Counted from the stretch's first letter, positions 54,540-64,000 are shown. The stretch is DNA of 64,000 bases from an uncultured Gammaproteobacteria bacterium (GCA_913064945.1 CAJYAN010000004.1:174001-238000); one strand, 5' to 3'. Notes: generated by a model not told the origin, from the letters alone. A program made the numbers and translations.

Positions 54540-55853
54540 TTGCAAAACGCGCTGCGCATAGAAATTGGTCGCCTGCTGGCCATCATTGCCTTTGCGGCGT
54601 TTCTGGGACTGTTTTTCGGTTATACCAAAATCCTTGTCTTGCTGGCACTGTCAGGCTATCTCATCTGGCACGCCTATTACCTCTGGGTGCTGGCACGCTG
54701 GCTATCCAAAGACAAGAAATACACACCGCCACCGGCCTACGGTATCTGGGGGGCGATTTTCGATGAAATCTATCGTCTGCTAAAACGACAGCGGCAACGG
54801 AACAAGCGTTTTTCGGAGTGGCTACACCGCTTCCGCGAAAGCACCAATGCCCTGCCGGAGGCCGTGGTCATTCTGCAAGAAGATGGTGAAATAGAATGGT
54901 GGAATAGTAATGCGGGCGACTGGTTGCGCCTGCGCTACCCACAGGATGTGGGGCAGCGTATTACCAATTTGATTCGTCTGCCGGAATTTTCCAACTTCTG
55001 GAATAACGGTAAGGAAGGTGATGCGGTCGAGATGCGTGGCCCGAATAATATGCAGCAGCATCTGCGTGTACGTCTCATTCCCTACGGCAATCAGCAAAAA
55101 CTGCTACTCCTGCGTGATGTCACGGTATTTTTCAGTGTCGAGAATATGCGTCGTGACTTTATTGCCAATATCTCCCATGAACTTCGCACCCCGTTGACCG
55201 TGCTAAGTGGTTATCTGGAAAACATGACAGTCGACGACGCTGGGCAGAAAAGCATTGAACCTGAATTGCTGGAGATGTCGGTAAACCGTATGCAACAACA
55301 GGTACAACGAATGTCGCGTCTGGTTGAAGACCTGTTGGTGCTGTCGAGACTGGAGTCCCCGGGGACAAATAAAAAAGAAAGTCTGGTCGAGGTGCCACAG
55401 TTACTGGCGGCATTGCAGGATGAGGCGCAGGTGATTAGCCAGGGCCGACACCAGATTATGTCCGAAGTGGATAACACGCTCTGTATTTATGGTACCCCCG
55501 GCGAGCTGGATTCGCTGTTTCGTAATCTGGTGATTAATGCGATTAACTACACGCCTAGCGGCGGGGCGGTGCGGATCCGCTGGTACCTGGATGGCGAGCA
55601 GCCCTGTTTTGAGGTGCATGATACCGGTGTGGGAATTGCCCGGCATCATATTCCGCGTTTGACGGAGCGCTTTTACCGTATTGATGTGGCGCGTTCACGC
55701 GAAACCGGAGGCTCTGGTCTGGGACTGGCCATTGTCAAACATGTCTTGCAGCGTCATAACGGCGTGCTATACATCGATAGTGAAGTGGGTCGTGGCTCGA
55801 CCTTTCGTTGCCTGTTCCCCAAAGAGCTGATCGCGCAGCGCGAGACATCATAG
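54540..55853 (+). CDS. phoR: Phosphate regulon sensor kinase PhoR
   Basis: 437 residues from TTG 54540 (no nearby ATG). Two N-terminal helices (~10-25 and 30-50) with almost no periplasmic loop, as in PhoR, then a basic linker, a PAS domain (~95-190; A-V-V-I-L-Q-E-D-G-E-I), the dimerisation/phospho-His segment I-S-H-E-L-R-T-P-L-T, and the catalytic domain with N-A-I-N-Y-T and G-G-S-G-L-G-L-A-I. It phosphorylates PhoB when phosphate is scarce; PhoU and Pst normally tell it that phosphate is sufficient. Confidence 0.93.
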   Translation: MQNALRIEIGRLLAIIAFAAFLGLFFGYTKILVLLALSGYLIWHAYYLWVLARWLSKDKKYTPPPAYGIWGAIFDEIYRLLKRQRQRNKRFSEWLHRFRESTNALPEAVVILQEDGEIEWWNSNAGDWLRLRYPQDVGQRITNLIRLPEFSNFWNNGKEGDAVEMRGPNNMQQHLRVRLIPYGNQQKLLLLRDVTVFFSVENMRRDFIANISHELRTPLTVLSGYLENMTVDDAGQKSIEPELLEMSVNRMQQQVQRMSRLVEDLLVLSRLESPGTNKKESLVEVPQLLAALQDEAQVISQGRHQIMSEVDNTLCIYGTPGELDSLFRNLVINAINYTPSGGAVRIRWYLDGEQPCFEVHDTGVGIARHHIPRLTERFYRIDVARSRETGGSGLGLAIVKHVLQRHNGVLYIDSEVGRGSTFRCLFPKELIAQRETS

Positions 55854-56289
55854 CGGCAGGGTACTGCGCCGCGCAGGCGGGGAATGTCCAGGTGACCTGC
55901 CAACGGCCAGGCGGACGGCAGTCTACAGCGATGCTATCTTTGTGCCTCCCACGGCAGAGATGACCGGGCCACTCCGGGTTTAAAATATCGTGTTAAGGCA
56001 GCGTCGGGGAACCCTGGCGGCAACTGTACTGACAATATCGGGAAGGCTCGATAGCCGATACGCGCCTGATATGAAGAGTTGATTTTAGAATTGAAAGACC
56101 GTTACTCTATTGGACTAATGATAGACACCGGCAGTAGACGACCCGAGTCCCGTGCAGGGACATTATTGTCAAAGGGGAGTGATTGCCGTTGCGGTGCGCT
56201 CAAAATGCGCTACCCAATGGGCAGGTAGTAGATCCGGAATTCGTATGCCGATCACGACGCTTAACATGAAATTATGAAAGGAAAAGGCC
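55854..56289. other. Spacer between phoR and phoU
   Basis: About 435 bases with no supported gene; in many relatives pst genes or a direct junction occupy this place. The sequence has no Pho box that could be recognised. A promoter for phoU is expected in the last ~150 bases. Confidence 0.35.
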
Positions 56290-57009
56290 ATGGACAAATT
56301 CAATATCGGACATCACATCTCACAACAGTTTAATGCTGAACTGGAAGATATTCGCACACGCGTCATGCAAATGGGTGGCCTGGTCGAACAACAGTTACGG
56401 GATGCGGTTAAGTCGCTGGTCGAAATGGATGAAGCACTGGCGGAGATTGTTGTTACCAATGACTACAAAATCAATGCGCTGGAAGTTTCCATTGACGAAG
56501 AGTGTACCCAGATCCTGGCGCGTCGCCAGCCGACCGCCAGTGACCTGCGTCTGGTAATTGCCGTCATCAAGACCATTACCGATCTGGAACGTATCGGTGA
56601 TGAGGCTGAGCGTATTGGTCGCATGGCAATGCGATTCTCCTCGGAAAAAGGCAGCACCCGCATGTTGATGGGGATCCAGCATCTTGGTGAACACGTCATT
56701 AATATGCTGCACGACAGTCTGGATGCCTTTGCCCGTACCGATACGGAATCAGCCCTGACCGTTGCACGGAGTGACGCCAAGGCCGATCAGGAATACGAGA
56801 GCATTCTTCGTAATGTCATGACCTATATGATGGAAGACCCACGCTCCATTCCGCTGATGGTTGACATTATGTGGTCCGCACGCGCCCTGGAGCGTATTGG
56901 CGACCGCAGTCAGAATATTTGTGAGTACATTCTCTATCTGGTTAAAGGTAAAGACGTTCGTCATACCAGCCTGGACAAGGTAGAAAAAGACGCGCGTGGC
57001 GAAAACTAA
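56290..57009 (+). CDS. phoU: Phosphate-specific transport accessory protein PhoU
   Basis: 239 residues, two three-helix repeats carrying the metal-cluster E-x3-D pattern (E-R-I-G-D-E-A in the first and E-R-I-G-D-R-S in the second). PhoU is a peripheral protein that links the Pst transporter with PhoR and turns the Pho response off. ATG 56290 follows AAAGGAAAAGG. A factor-independent terminator follows the stop. No pst genes are in the window. Confidence 0.95.
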   Translation: MDKFNIGHHISQQFNAELEDIRTRVMQMGGLVEQQLRDAVKSLVEMDEALAEIVVTNDYKINALEVSIDEECTQILARRQPTASDLRLVIAVIKTITDLERIGDEAERIGRMAMRFSSEKGSTRMLMGIQHLGEHVINMLHDSLDAFARTDTESALTVARSDAKADQEYESILRNVMTYMMEDPRSIPLMVDIMWSARALERIGDRSQNICEYILYLVKGKDVRHTSLDKVEKDARGEN

Positions 57010-57032
57010 GTTCTAGCCAATGATCCAAATAG

Positions 57033-57064
57033 CCTCGCCATGTTCTGCATCGCGAGGTTTTTTT
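57033..57064 (+). terminator. Rho-independent terminator of phoU
   Basis: CCTCGC (57033-57038) pairs with GCGAGG (57052-57057), a 6-base stem with a 13-base loop, and is followed by a run of seven T. It lies 24 bases after the phoU stop. Confidence 0.8.
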
Positions 57065-57237
57065 ATTTTCACTGCTGATTCATTGTTGTAAAGTCTTTTG
57101 CCCCTCGACTGGAGTTAGACGTATGACGGGGAGTGTCCATGCTGGTATTTCTGCCTGAGCATCAGTTAATCATAAAAGCTTTTTAATAATTTCTCTTTCC
57201 CCGCCTTTGGCGCTTGGCAGGCTGGCAGATCATAAAA

Positions 57238-57266
57238 CTGTCATATTGTGTTTATGCCAGTGTCAT
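57238..57266 (+). promoter_or_regulatory. Predicted Pho box upstream of porin gene
   Basis: CTGTCAT (57238-57244), TGTTTAT (57249-57255) and GTGTCAT (57260-57266) are three units, each separated by 4 bases: the same architecture as at 45.9 kb. They sit 83 bases before the porin ATG, leaving room for a -10 box and leader. Confidence 0.8.
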
Positions 57267-57349
57267 ATTCATACCGCAATATCTCCCTCCGTTGTTGATG
57301 AACAACACTCTGAGTGATTTTTACAACTTAAAACTTTTGCGGAGAACTT

Positions 57350-58435
57350 ATGAACAAGAAAATTATTGCCATGGCAGTGAGCACCGCCCTGGCCATGCCC
57401 GGTCTGGTCAGTGCAGTAGAGGTGGCTGGTAAGGCGCTTCAAGTCTATGGCCAGGTGCATATGAGCGTTGATTCTGCGACAAACCATGATGCAAGTGGTA
57501 ATAGTGTTAGCAAATTGAACATGTCCAGTAACTCTTCACGTCTGGGGTTTAAAGGTAATGGCGCTCTCGGTGGTGGTCTAAGCGGTTTTTATAAAATTGA
57601 AGCGGCAATATATGCCACGGTAGGTGACGGTGCACATGATTTTGCACACCGTGCTTCTATCGTCGGTCTGAAGGGTGATTTTGGCTCTCTGGCGCTCGGC
57701 TATCAGGATACCGTATACAAGGACACCTTTAAGAAATTCGATGTCATGGGTAATTCCATTGGCGATTCCCGAAATATCCTGGGTGAAGGGAAGTTTGATA
57801 AGCGCGCTAAAAATGGCCTCTATTATTATTCACCGAAGATGGGTGCCTTACAGTTGGGCCTTGGCTATTCAACTGCCTGGGAAAACAAGGCCATCAATGG
57901 TCAGAACAATAATAATAACTCTCTGACTGATGTTGTTTTGTCCTATAAAGCCGATGCGCTGAGCCTGGCTGTCGGGTATGAACAGCAGAAGCTCATTGGC
58001 GTCTCTGCGGTTAACAATGAATCCACTCAAACCATTACGGGTACCCGTTTGGTCGGTGGTTACAAGACCGGCCCCATGGACATTCGCCTGGTTTATGAGC
58101 ATGCGACAAACTCCGGTACGGATAAAAGTGCAAGTCTTAACCGTAATAACTATGGTGCCGCGTTGGTGTACAAGGTGGGAGGTCCCGGTTCTGTTATCTT
58201 ACAGTACATGAAAGCGGGTAAATCGGACGCGGGTAATGATGGTGCTAACCAGATTACCGTCGGTTACAGCTATGCGCTGGCGAAGAACTCAAAGACTTAT
58301 ATCATGTATGACAAAATCAGCAACGATGCCGGGGCAAGTTACGGAATTGGCGCTGGCCATGATCTTAGTTACAAAAACGCTGTGAATGGTAAGGACGTGA
58401 GTGCCATCTCTGTGGGTTATGTCTATAAGTTTTAA
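57350..58435 (+). CDS. General bacterial porin, likely phosphate-starvation-induced
   Basis: 361 residues: signal peptide with cleavage after V-S-A near residue 22, then a 16-strand-type barrel (alternating aromatics, S-R-L-G-F-K-G near the N-terminus, S-V-G-Y-V-Y-K-F with terminal Phe at the C-terminus). It belongs to the Gram-negative porin family and would form trimers in the outer membrane. A three-unit Pho box 83 bases upstream suggests it is a PhoE/OprO-like route for phosphate or polyphosphate. The pore selectivity itself was not read from sequence. Confidence 0.9.
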   Translation: MNKKIIAMAVSTALAMPGLVSAVEVAGKALQVYGQVHMSVDSATNHDASGNSVSKLNMSSNSSRLGFKGNGALGGGLSGFYKIEAAIYATVGDGAHDFAHRASIVGLKGDFGSLALGYQDTVYKDTFKKFDVMGNSIGDSRNILGEGKFDKRAKNGLYYYSPKMGALQLGLGYSTAWENKAINGQNNNNNSLTDVVLSYKADALSLAVGYEQQKLIGVSAVNNESTQTITGTRLVGGYKTGPMDIRLVYEHATNSGTDKSASLNRNNYGAALVYKVGGPGSVILQYMKAGKSDAGNDGANQITVGYSYALAKNSKTYIMYDKISNDAGASYGIGAGHDLSYKNAVNGKDVSAISVGYVYKF

Positions 58436-58524
58436 TCACGTTATGGACTTACCGCACATGGACGTGTGGTGAGACAGGGATGTTGTTGACTCCACTAAAA
58501 AAGCAATTGGTTGAAGTAATATTA

Positions 58525-58548
58525 CCCCGCTACGGCGGGGCTTTTTTT
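58525..58548 (+). terminator. Rho-independent terminator of the porin gene
   Basis: CCCCGC-TACG-GCGGGG (58525-58540) forms a perfect 6-base GC stem with a 4-base loop, followed by C and seven T. It also separates the porin from the convergent Sel1-repeat gene. Confidence 0.88.
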
Positions 58549-58553
58549 GCTGT

Positions 58554-59126
58554 TTAATAGTTCGACCAGCGTTTGGCCTCCTGTGGGTCCTTTTTCAGGC
58601 CAAACAGACCTTCAGCGTAGGCATGTGATAATGCCTGTCGGGCTGCCAGGTAGCCTTGTTGGGCTGATTTTTTCCAGAGACTTATGCCAACATCCTGTTC
58701 CTTGTTACCGGCGATACCAAGCACATAGAGAGCCCCCAGATTATATTCGGCCGCCGCATGGTCTTTATCGGCAGCGACGGTCCACCACATGAGAGCATCA
58801 CGGGAGCTTTTAACGACACCAAGGCCTTCATAGAAAATGACCCCCAGGTTGTATTGTGCATCGGCATTACCCTGGCGAGCCGCTTTTTTGAACCATTGCA
58901 TTGCAGTGCGTGGATTCTTTTTTACCCCATAGCCATTGAGATAGAGCAGCCCCATATTGTACTGAGCATCGGCATTACCCTGTTTTGCCAGTGGTAACCA
59001 GCGTTGCCGTGCAGTCTGGTAGAGTTTTGCCTGATAGGCATTGAGGCCATCTTGCAGGGGGCCGGCGGCGAGATAGGTTGCCGGTAATAACAGCAGTAGA
59101 AGACTAAAGACGAATTGTTTTTGCAT
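58554..59126 (-). CDS. Exported Sel1-like (TPR-type) repeat protein
   Basis: 190 residues: signal peptide (cleavage near residue 21, L-A-A-G) and four Sel1 repeats of about 36 residues, e.g. N-A-D-A-Q-Y-N-M-G-L-L-Y-L-N-G-Y-G-V, repeated at N-A-D-A-Q-Y-N-L-G and A-A-A-E-Y-N-L-G. Such solenoids bind partner proteins in the periplasm. It is 42 bases downstream of argF on the same strand; a functional link is not evident. Confidence 0.88.
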   Translation of the reverse strand: MQKQFVFSLLLLLLPATYLAAGPLQDGLNAYQAKLYQTARQRWLPLAKQGNADAQYNMGLLYLNGYGVKKNPRTAMQWFKKAARQGNADAQYNLGVIFYEGLGVVKSSRDALMWWTVAADKDHAAAEYNLGALYVLGIAGNKEQDVGISLWKKSAQQGYLAARQALSHAYAEGLFGLKKDPQEAKRWSNY

Positions 59127-59168
59127 ACTCTATTGATAGCAGAGAATTCAGAAAATGGAAACCTGTGG

Positions 59169-60077
59169 TTAACGTGTTGGGTTAAACAAATATTCCAGCA
59201 AGGCCTTTTGTGCATGCAGGCGATTCTCGGCCTCATCCCAGACAACGCTTTGCGGACCATCGATGATATCGGCAGTGACCTCCTCGCCGCGATGGGCGGG
59301 TAGGCAATGCATGAAGAGGGCATCGGGTTTGGCGAGTTTCATTAATTCGGCATTGACCTGAAAACCGACAAAGCTTTGTTCCCGTATATGCTGTTCCTCT
59401 TCCTGGCCCATACTGGCCCAGACATCGGTGGCAACCAGATCGGCATGACAGACGGCCTCGCTGGGATCGTGACTGAGTTTGATGCAATCACCGGCAGCAT
59501 TCATTACATCACGATTGGGTTCATAACCTGCCGGTGTGGCGATCTGAAGCGTAAAGTCAAACTGACGTGCGGCATTAATGTAAGAGTGGCACATATTATT
59601 ACCATCGCCGATCCAGGCGACGGTTTTGCCGGCAATATCACCACGGTGTTCAATATAAGTTTGTATGTCGGCGAGTAGCTGGCAGGGGTGATACATGTCG
59701 GTCAGGGCATTGATAACCGGGACAGAAGAATGCGCCGCAAATTTTTCGAGATTATCATGTTCAAAGGTGCGAATCATAATCATGTCGACCATGCGGGACA
59801 GGACCCGGGCGCTGTCTTCAATGGGTTCGCCGCGACCTAGCTGTGTATCACGAGGCGAAAGAAAAATGGCGTGACCACCAAATTGTGCCATGGCCGCTTC
59901 GAACGAGACCCGTGTGCGAGTGGAGGATTTGTCAAAGATCATTGCCAGGGTTTTATTTTTCAACAACTCGGGCGCATTACCTTTTTGATACTCCTGCTTT
60001 AGCGCTATGGCGCGTTGAATTAGTGACTTGAGCTGGGTTTTTTCAATATCGAGTAAGGTCAGAAAATGCACGGTCAT
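59169..60077 (-). CDS. argF: Ornithine carbamoyltransferase ArgF
   Basis: 302 residues. The carbamoyl-phosphate motif S-S-T-R-T-R near 52-57, the H-P-C-Q loop near 130, and the ornithine-binding [11 protein letters not shown] near 258-270 are intact. It makes citrulline from ornithine and carbamoyl phosphate. It follows argD by 18 bases, forming argD-argF. Confidence 0.95.
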   Translation of the reverse strand: MTVHFLTLLDIEKTQLKSLIQRAIALKQEYQKGNAPELLKNKTLAMIFDKSSTRTRVSFEAAMAQFGGHAIFLSPRDTQLGRGEPIEDSARVLSRMVDMIMIRTFEHDNLEKFAAHSSVPVINALTDMYHPCQLLADIQTYIEHRGDIAGKTVAWIGDGNNMCHSYINAARQFDFTLQIATPAGYEPNRDVMNAAGDCIKLSHDPSEAVCHADLVATDVWASMGQEEEQHIREQSFVGFQVNAELMKLAKPDALFMHCLPAHRGEEVTADIIDGPQSVVWDEAENRLHAQKALLEYLFNPTR

Positions 60078-60095
60078 CAGAGGACTCCTGTCCGG

Positions 60096-61271
60096 TTAGC
60101 CTTGCAGAAAATTCGCAATTAACTGGCTAACCTTGGTTGTGATTTGATCAGCGTCGGTATCGGTGATAATGAGCGCAGGTAGGAGGCGCACGACGCGCTC
60201 GGCTGTGACATTGATCAGAATGCCATTATCAATACCCTGTTTTACCAGTTCGGTACAGGGACGATCCAGTTCAATGCCGAGCATTAAGCCTTTATGGCGT
60301 ATCTGTACGACACCTTTTATATTGGCGAGCCTTGCCTGGAAATCAGCGGCGATACGATCGCCCAGAACCGTCGCGCGCTGTTCCAGTTTATCGCCCTCCA
60401 TGGTTTCGATCACCGCCAGCGCCGCGCTACAGGCGAGGGGATTGCCACCATAGGTCGAACCATGATTGCCGGGCATGAATACCTCGGCTGCCTTGCCGCG
60501 TGCCAGACAGGCACCAATCGGAACACCATTACCGAGCGCCTTGGCGAGGGTCATGACATCAGGCTGGATCGCATTATGCTGATGGGCAAACCAGCGGCCG
60601 GTACGGCACATGCCGGTCTGGATTTCGTCCAGCATCAGTAGCCAGTCGTGCTGATCGCAGATATTCCGCAGTGTATTTAAATACTGACTGTCCGGTATAC
60701 GAATGCCGCCTTCACCGGTAATCGGTTCGACCAGGATGGCGACGACATTGGTATTATTTTGTGCGACACGTTGCACCGCCTCGACATCATCGTAGGGGAC
60801 GCGCACGAAGCCCTGTACCAGCGGTTCGAATCCGGCCTGAATTTTGCGATTGCCAGTCGCCGAGAGTGTGGCCATGGTCCGGCCATGAAAGCTACCGTCC
60901 ATGACAATAATCGTCGGGACATCGATGCCTTTGCTATGACCGTATTTCCTGGCCAGTTTAATGGCGGCCTCGTTGGCCTCGGCACCGGAGTTGCTGAAAA
61001 AGACACGGTCCATAGCGGAGAGACGGCACAGACTATCCGCCAGTTGTGACTGTTTGGCGATGCTATAAATATTCGAGGTATGCAGCAGTTGACCCGCCTG
61101 CTCACAAATGGCCGCCGTGATGGCCGGGTGGGCATGGCCGAGTGCCGTGACGGCGATACCACCCAGGGCATCCAGGTATTCTTTACCATTGTTGTCCCAC
61201 AGGCGTGCGCCCTTTCCATGGGAAAAGGTGACGGCCTGTCGGACATAGGTCTGCATAATGTGATCGGTCAT
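60096..61271 (-). CDS. argD: Acetylornithine aminotransferase ArgD
   Basis: 391 residues. Class III PLP aminotransferase: N-S-G-A-E-A-N-E-A-A near 100, L-D-E-I-Q-T-G-M, the PLP Lys in T-L-A-K-A-L-G-N-G-V and S-T-Y-G-G-N-P-L-A near the end. It moves an amino group from glutamate to N-acetylglutamate semialdehyde in arginine synthesis and may also serve lysine synthesis. It leads a leftward argD-argF pair. Confidence 0.95.
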   Translation of the reverse strand: MTDHIMQTYVRQAVTFSHGKGARLWDNNGKEYLDALGGIAVTALGHAHPAITAAICEQAGQLLHTSNIYSIAKQSQLADSLCRLSAMDRVFFSNSGAEANEAAIKLARKYGHSKGIDVPTIIVMDGSFHGRTMATLSATGNRKIQAGFEPLVQGFVRVPYDDVEAVQRVAQNNTNVVAILVEPITGEGGIRIPDSQYLNTLRNICDQHDWLLMLDEIQTGMCRTGRWFAHQHNAIQPDVMTLAKALGNGVPIGACLARGKAAEVFMPGNHGSTYGGNPLACSAALAVIETMEGDKLEQRATVLGDRIAADFQARLANIKGVVQIRHKGLMLGIELDRPCTELVKQGIDNGILINVTAERVVRLLPALIITDTDADQITTKVSQLIANFLQG

Positions 61272-61483
61272 GTTGTGCGTCTACCACTGTCGCAAAAACA
61301 AAAGCAGCCTGTCGGGAAAGCCCGCAGAGACTGCCGGAAAAGCTGACTATTCTAGAGTGATGTGCTGTTGGCGGCAAATCCTACGCCAAAATAAGTGATA
61401 AAAAAATAATCAGATTGTGTCGGCGTACGCCGGTCCGGCGGGGAAATCCAGGATAAATGTAATTGGTTTTGTGTTCGGACAAT

Positions 61484-61510
61484 AAAAAAAGGGGACGCAT
61501 GGCGTCCCCT
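61484..61510 (-). terminator. Rho-independent terminator of sodB
   Basis: On the minus strand AGGGGACGCC-ATG-style stem GGGGACGC/GCGTCCCC (centred at 61491-61510) is followed by a run of seven T at 61484-61490, directly after the sodB stop at 61530. Confidence 0.9.
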
Positions 61511-61529
61511 TTGTGCTGCCTGGTGTGGA

Positions 61530-62108
61530 TTAAGCCAGGTTTTTGGCGACAAAATCCCAGTTGACCAGATTCCAGAACGCCTCGACATACTTGGGACGGG
61601 CGTTGCGGTAGTCGATATAATAGGCATGTTCCCAGACATCGCAGGTGAGTAGCGGGGTCTGACCGGCAGTTAACGGGCTGGCGGCATTGCTGGTGTTGAC
61701 GATAGCGATGCTGCCATCGCTATTTTTCACCAGCCAGGTCCAGCCAGAGCCGAAGTTGGTCACACAGGAAGTAGAGAATTTTTCCTTGAAGTCGGCAAAC
61801 GAGCCAAAAGTCGAGTTAATGGCTTCGGCCACTGCACCACTGGGCTCGCCACCGCCGTTGGGGCTCAGGCAGTTCCAGTAAAAGGTGTGATTCCAGACCT
61901 GTGCGGCATTGTTGAACAGACCTGCCTTAGCCTTCATGATGATATCTTCAAGACTGGCGTCAGCAAATTCAGTACCGGCGATTAGATTATTCAGGTTGGT
62001 CACATAGGTCTGATGATGTTTGCCATAGTGGTATTCCAGGGTCTCTGCAGAGATATGTGGTTCTAGAGCGTCTTTGGCGTAAGGCAGTTCCGGCAGTGTA
62101 TGTGCCAT
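61530..62108 (-). CDS. sodB: Iron superoxide dismutase SodB
   Basis: 192 residues with metal ligands in H-P-H-like Y-H-Y-G-K-H-H (near 27-32), N-H-T-F-Y-W near 74, and D-V-W-E-H-A-Y near 157-163. [14 protein letters not shown] followed by N-G-G-G-E-P is characteristic of the Fe-type enzyme. It destroys cytosolic superoxide. Strong AAGGAG before ATG 62108; a terminator follows the stop. Confidence 0.95.
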   Translation of the reverse strand: MAHTLPELPYAKDALEPHISAETLEYHYGKHHQTYVTNLNNLIAGTEFADASLEDIIMKAKAGLFNNAAQVWNHTFYWNCLSPNGGGEPSGAVAEAINSTFGSFADFKEKFSTSCVTNFGSGWTWLVKNSDGSIAIVNTSNAASPLTAGQTPLLTCDVWEHAYYIDYRNARPKYVEAFWNLVNWDFVAKNLA

Positions 62109-62277
62109 TGTATAATTTCTCCTTTTTAAGAATTATGATGAACCCCATCGGGTCTGGCCGTCATGCGATGGCGCTGTAGCATGACAAAGAATAAAGTTAT
62201 TTTACAGTGGCACCTGTTATTAACCAAGTGGATTTATAGGTTAAAGTGTCGGCAAATGTTATATAAGTTCCTGATCG

Positions 62278-63822
62278 ATGAATGCCATTGAATTAAGTCT
62301 GTTTTCCAGCCGCATTGCCGCGATCTGCGATGAGATGGGGGCAGTGCTGCAGCGGGCGGCTTTTTCGCCGAACATCCGGGATCGACTGGATTTTTCCTGT
62401 GCAATTTTCGATGCCGGTGGTGAGCTCTGTGCCCAGGCGGCACATATCCCGGTGCACCTGGGCAGTATGGCCTATGCCATGGCCGATATTGTTAGTCAAA
62501 TCGACTGGCAGGTCGGAGATATGGTCATTGTGAATGACCCTTTTCTCGGTGGCACCCATCTGCCCGATGTGACCTTGATAGCCCCTGTGTTTATCGAGAC
62601 CCGGCTATTGGGTTTTGTGGCCAATCGTGCCCACCATGCTGATATCGGTGCTGAGTCGCCGGGCTCGATGCCCATCTCCACCTGTCTACAGGAAGAGGGC
62701 CAGATCATCCCGCCGCAAAAACTGCTTCGCGCCGGTCAGCTGGACCAGGCCTTTCTCGAAGGGCTATTGGCGGCGACTCGTGGCGATGGACATGAAGGCC
62801 GTGGAGACCTGAGCGCGCAGATCAGTGCCAATCACTGTGGTGTCAGTCGCCTGTCGGCGCTGATGACGCAAATGCGGGTAGTGAAGTTTTGTGAGGCATT
62901 GGCCGACTTACAGAATTATGCCGCGCGGCTGGCGAGTCATGCCCTGGAGGCGATCCCGGATGGTGTGTATGAGTTTTGCGATTACCTGGACGATGATGGT
63001 GTGGCTCAGCAGGATATCGAAATTCGGGTGAAAGTTACCGTGCGGCATCAGCACGTGCATGTTGATTTCACGGGAACTGCCGGTCAGGTGAGCGGTAACG
63101 TCAATTGCCCGCTCTCGGTGGCCGCTGCGGGTGTTTATTATGTATTTCGATGTCTGATGCCGGTACAGACGCCGGCCTGTGCCGGCAGTTTTCGCCCCAT
63201 TACCATCAATGCCCCCGAGGGCTGTCTGTTAAATGCCCGGCGACCGGCCGCTGTTGCCGCTGGTAATGTCGAGACCAGTTCACGTATTGTCGATGTGGTC
63301 ATGGGGGCGCTGGCCAAGGCTATTCCGGATAATCTGGCTGCCGCCAGTCAGGGTAGTATGAATAATCTGGCCATGGGTGGTGAGGTCAACGACAGGTACT
63401 GGGATTATTATGAAACCATCGGAGGAGGCATGGGTGCCAACAAGGCACACGCAGGCCTGTCGGCGGTACAGACGCACATGACCAATACGCTGAACACCCC
63501 CATCGAAGTGCTGGAGAGTCGTTTTCCCCTACGCGTGCGTCGCTATGCCGTACGTCAGAGTTCCGGTGGTCAAGGTCAGCACCGTGGTGGTGATGGCATA
63601 CTACGTGAGTACGAATTCCTGCACCCGGCCACGGTAACGTTGATCACCGAGCGACGACGCCATCGTCCCTGGGGGCTGCATGGCGGTGGCGCAGGTGAGG
63701 CAGGGCTGAATCAATTGAATGGTCAAACCCTGGCGGCGAAAACAAGCTTCAAAGTTGAACGCGGCGATAGATTGACGATCCAGACCCCCGGTGGTGGGGG
63801 ATGGGGTATAAAAAACAAGTAA
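62278..63822 (+). CDS. hyuB: Hydantoinase B/oxoprolinase family protein (HyuB)
   Basis: 514 residues, usual for HyuB subunits. [21 protein letters not shown] and the C-terminal [13 protein letters not shown] are family landmarks. HyuB normally works with HyuA (ATP-dependent ring opening of hydantoins, oxoproline or ketone carboxylation). No hyuA is adjacent: sodB is divergent on the left and an amidotransferase follows on the right. Its substrate is therefore open. Confidence 0.88.
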   Translation: MNAIELSLFSSRIAAICDEMGAVLQRAAFSPNIRDRLDFSCAIFDAGGELCAQAAHIPVHLGSMAYAMADIVSQIDWQVGDMVIVNDPFLGGTHLPDVTLIAPVFIETRLLGFVANRAHHADIGAESPGSMPISTCLQEEGQIIPPQKLLRAGQLDQAFLEGLLAATRGDGHEGRGDLSAQISANHCGVSRLSALMTQMRVVKFCEALADLQNYAARLASHALEAIPDGVYEFCDYLDDDGVAQQDIEIRVKVTVRHQHVHVDFTGTAGQVSGNVNCPLSVAAAGVYYVFRCLMPVQTPACAGSFRPITINAPEGCLLNARRPAAVAAGNVETSSRIVDVVMGALAKAIPDNLAAASQGSMNNLAMGGEVNDRYWDYYETIGGGMGANKAHAGLSAVQTHMTNTLNTPIEVLESRFPLRVRRYAVRQSSGGQGQHRGGDGILREYEFLHPATVTLITERRRHRPWGLHGGGAGEAGLNQLNGQTLAAKTSFKVERGDRLTIQTPGGGGWGIKNK

Positions 63823-63898
63823 CCAGGGTCGAGGTTCGGGGGACTAGGTGTTGGCTTCCTCGTGACTCATCCCTCGCAAACTCGGAGCTATTTTTAAG

Positions 63899-64000
63899 AT
63901 GTGCGGAATTTGTGGCGAACTAAATTTTAAACAGGCGGCCGACATCCATGCGGTCAAGCGCATGTTGCCGAAGCTGGAGAGTCGCGGCCCGGATTTTGAA
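63899..64000 (+). CDS. N-terminal fragment, class II amidotransferase / asparagine-synthase family
   Basis: The first 34 codons (M-C-G-I-C-G-E-L) are present before the window ends. Cys2 is the glutaminase nucleophile, and S-R-G-P-D follows near residues 29-33 as in AsnB and N-acetylglutaminylglutamine amidotransferases. The C-G-I-C-G-E opening favours the latter group slightly. The synthetase domain lies outside the window. Confidence 0.72.
   Translation, partial: MCGICGELNFKQAADIHAVKRMLPKLESRGPDFE

Overview
The window looks like chromosomal DNA of a Gram-negative proteobacterium, most likely a gammaproteobacterium. The reasons are the rppH-ptsP pair, a classical fused ArgA, Dam and Bax homologues, a lexA-dinB operon, a PhoB/PhoR/PhoU set, a general porin and several lipoproteins. 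Genes lie on both strands in short operons. No rRNA, tRNA, CRISPR array, insertion sequence or prophage was recognised. Several genes begin with TTG or GTG.

Layout. 1-5.0 kb: end of a cobalamin (corrin-ring) operon, with the tail of probable cbiD, then cbiET, cbiL, a cbiG split in two, a cbiH with an extra ChuX/HutX-like domain, and a 2Fe-2S ferredoxin. It is followed by the multiply broken remains of bluB. 5.9-14 kb: orphan ParA, a LapD-like signalling protein without a working output domain, a HAD hydrolase, rppH, ptsP, an orphan GspE-type ATPase and a receiver protein lacking its phosphorylation site. 14-18 kb: a membrane hydrolase, a compact SRAP protein, three palindromic repeats and a lexA-dinB operon with a clear self-operator. 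18-25.8 kb: mostly poorly characterised genes (secreted protein, spermidine-synthase-like enzyme, DUF2157, AEC carrier, DUF4230, diiron ferritin-like protein, bactofilin). 25.8-31 kb: a TRAP transporter operon ending in malate synthase. 31.6-36.3 kb: a periplasmic redox/sulfur-like trio (TlpA, lipoprotein, DsrE) and cytochrome-oxidase copper factors (CtaG, SCO). 36.6-45.7 kb: TolC plus RND pump without adaptor, polysaccharide deacetylase, Bax-like glucosaminidase, a truncated DUF481 gene, dam and argA.

45.9-58.4 kb reads as a phosphate-starvation region. Two GT4 glycosyltransferases, a PlcP-type phospholipase C, a PAP2 phosphatase and olsB-olsA form one rightward run, preceded by a three-unit Pho box. 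A strong Pho box also precedes phoBR, and another precedes the porin; phoU lies in between. The inferred logic is that PhoB switches on replacement of phospholipids by glycolipids and ornithine lipids together with a phosphate-uptake porin. argE and an SH3-domain protein are embedded here.

58.5-64 kb: a Sel1-repeat protein, argDF, sodB with a clear terminator, a lone hydantoinase B subunit, and the start of an asparagine-synthase-like amidotransferase cut by the window edge.
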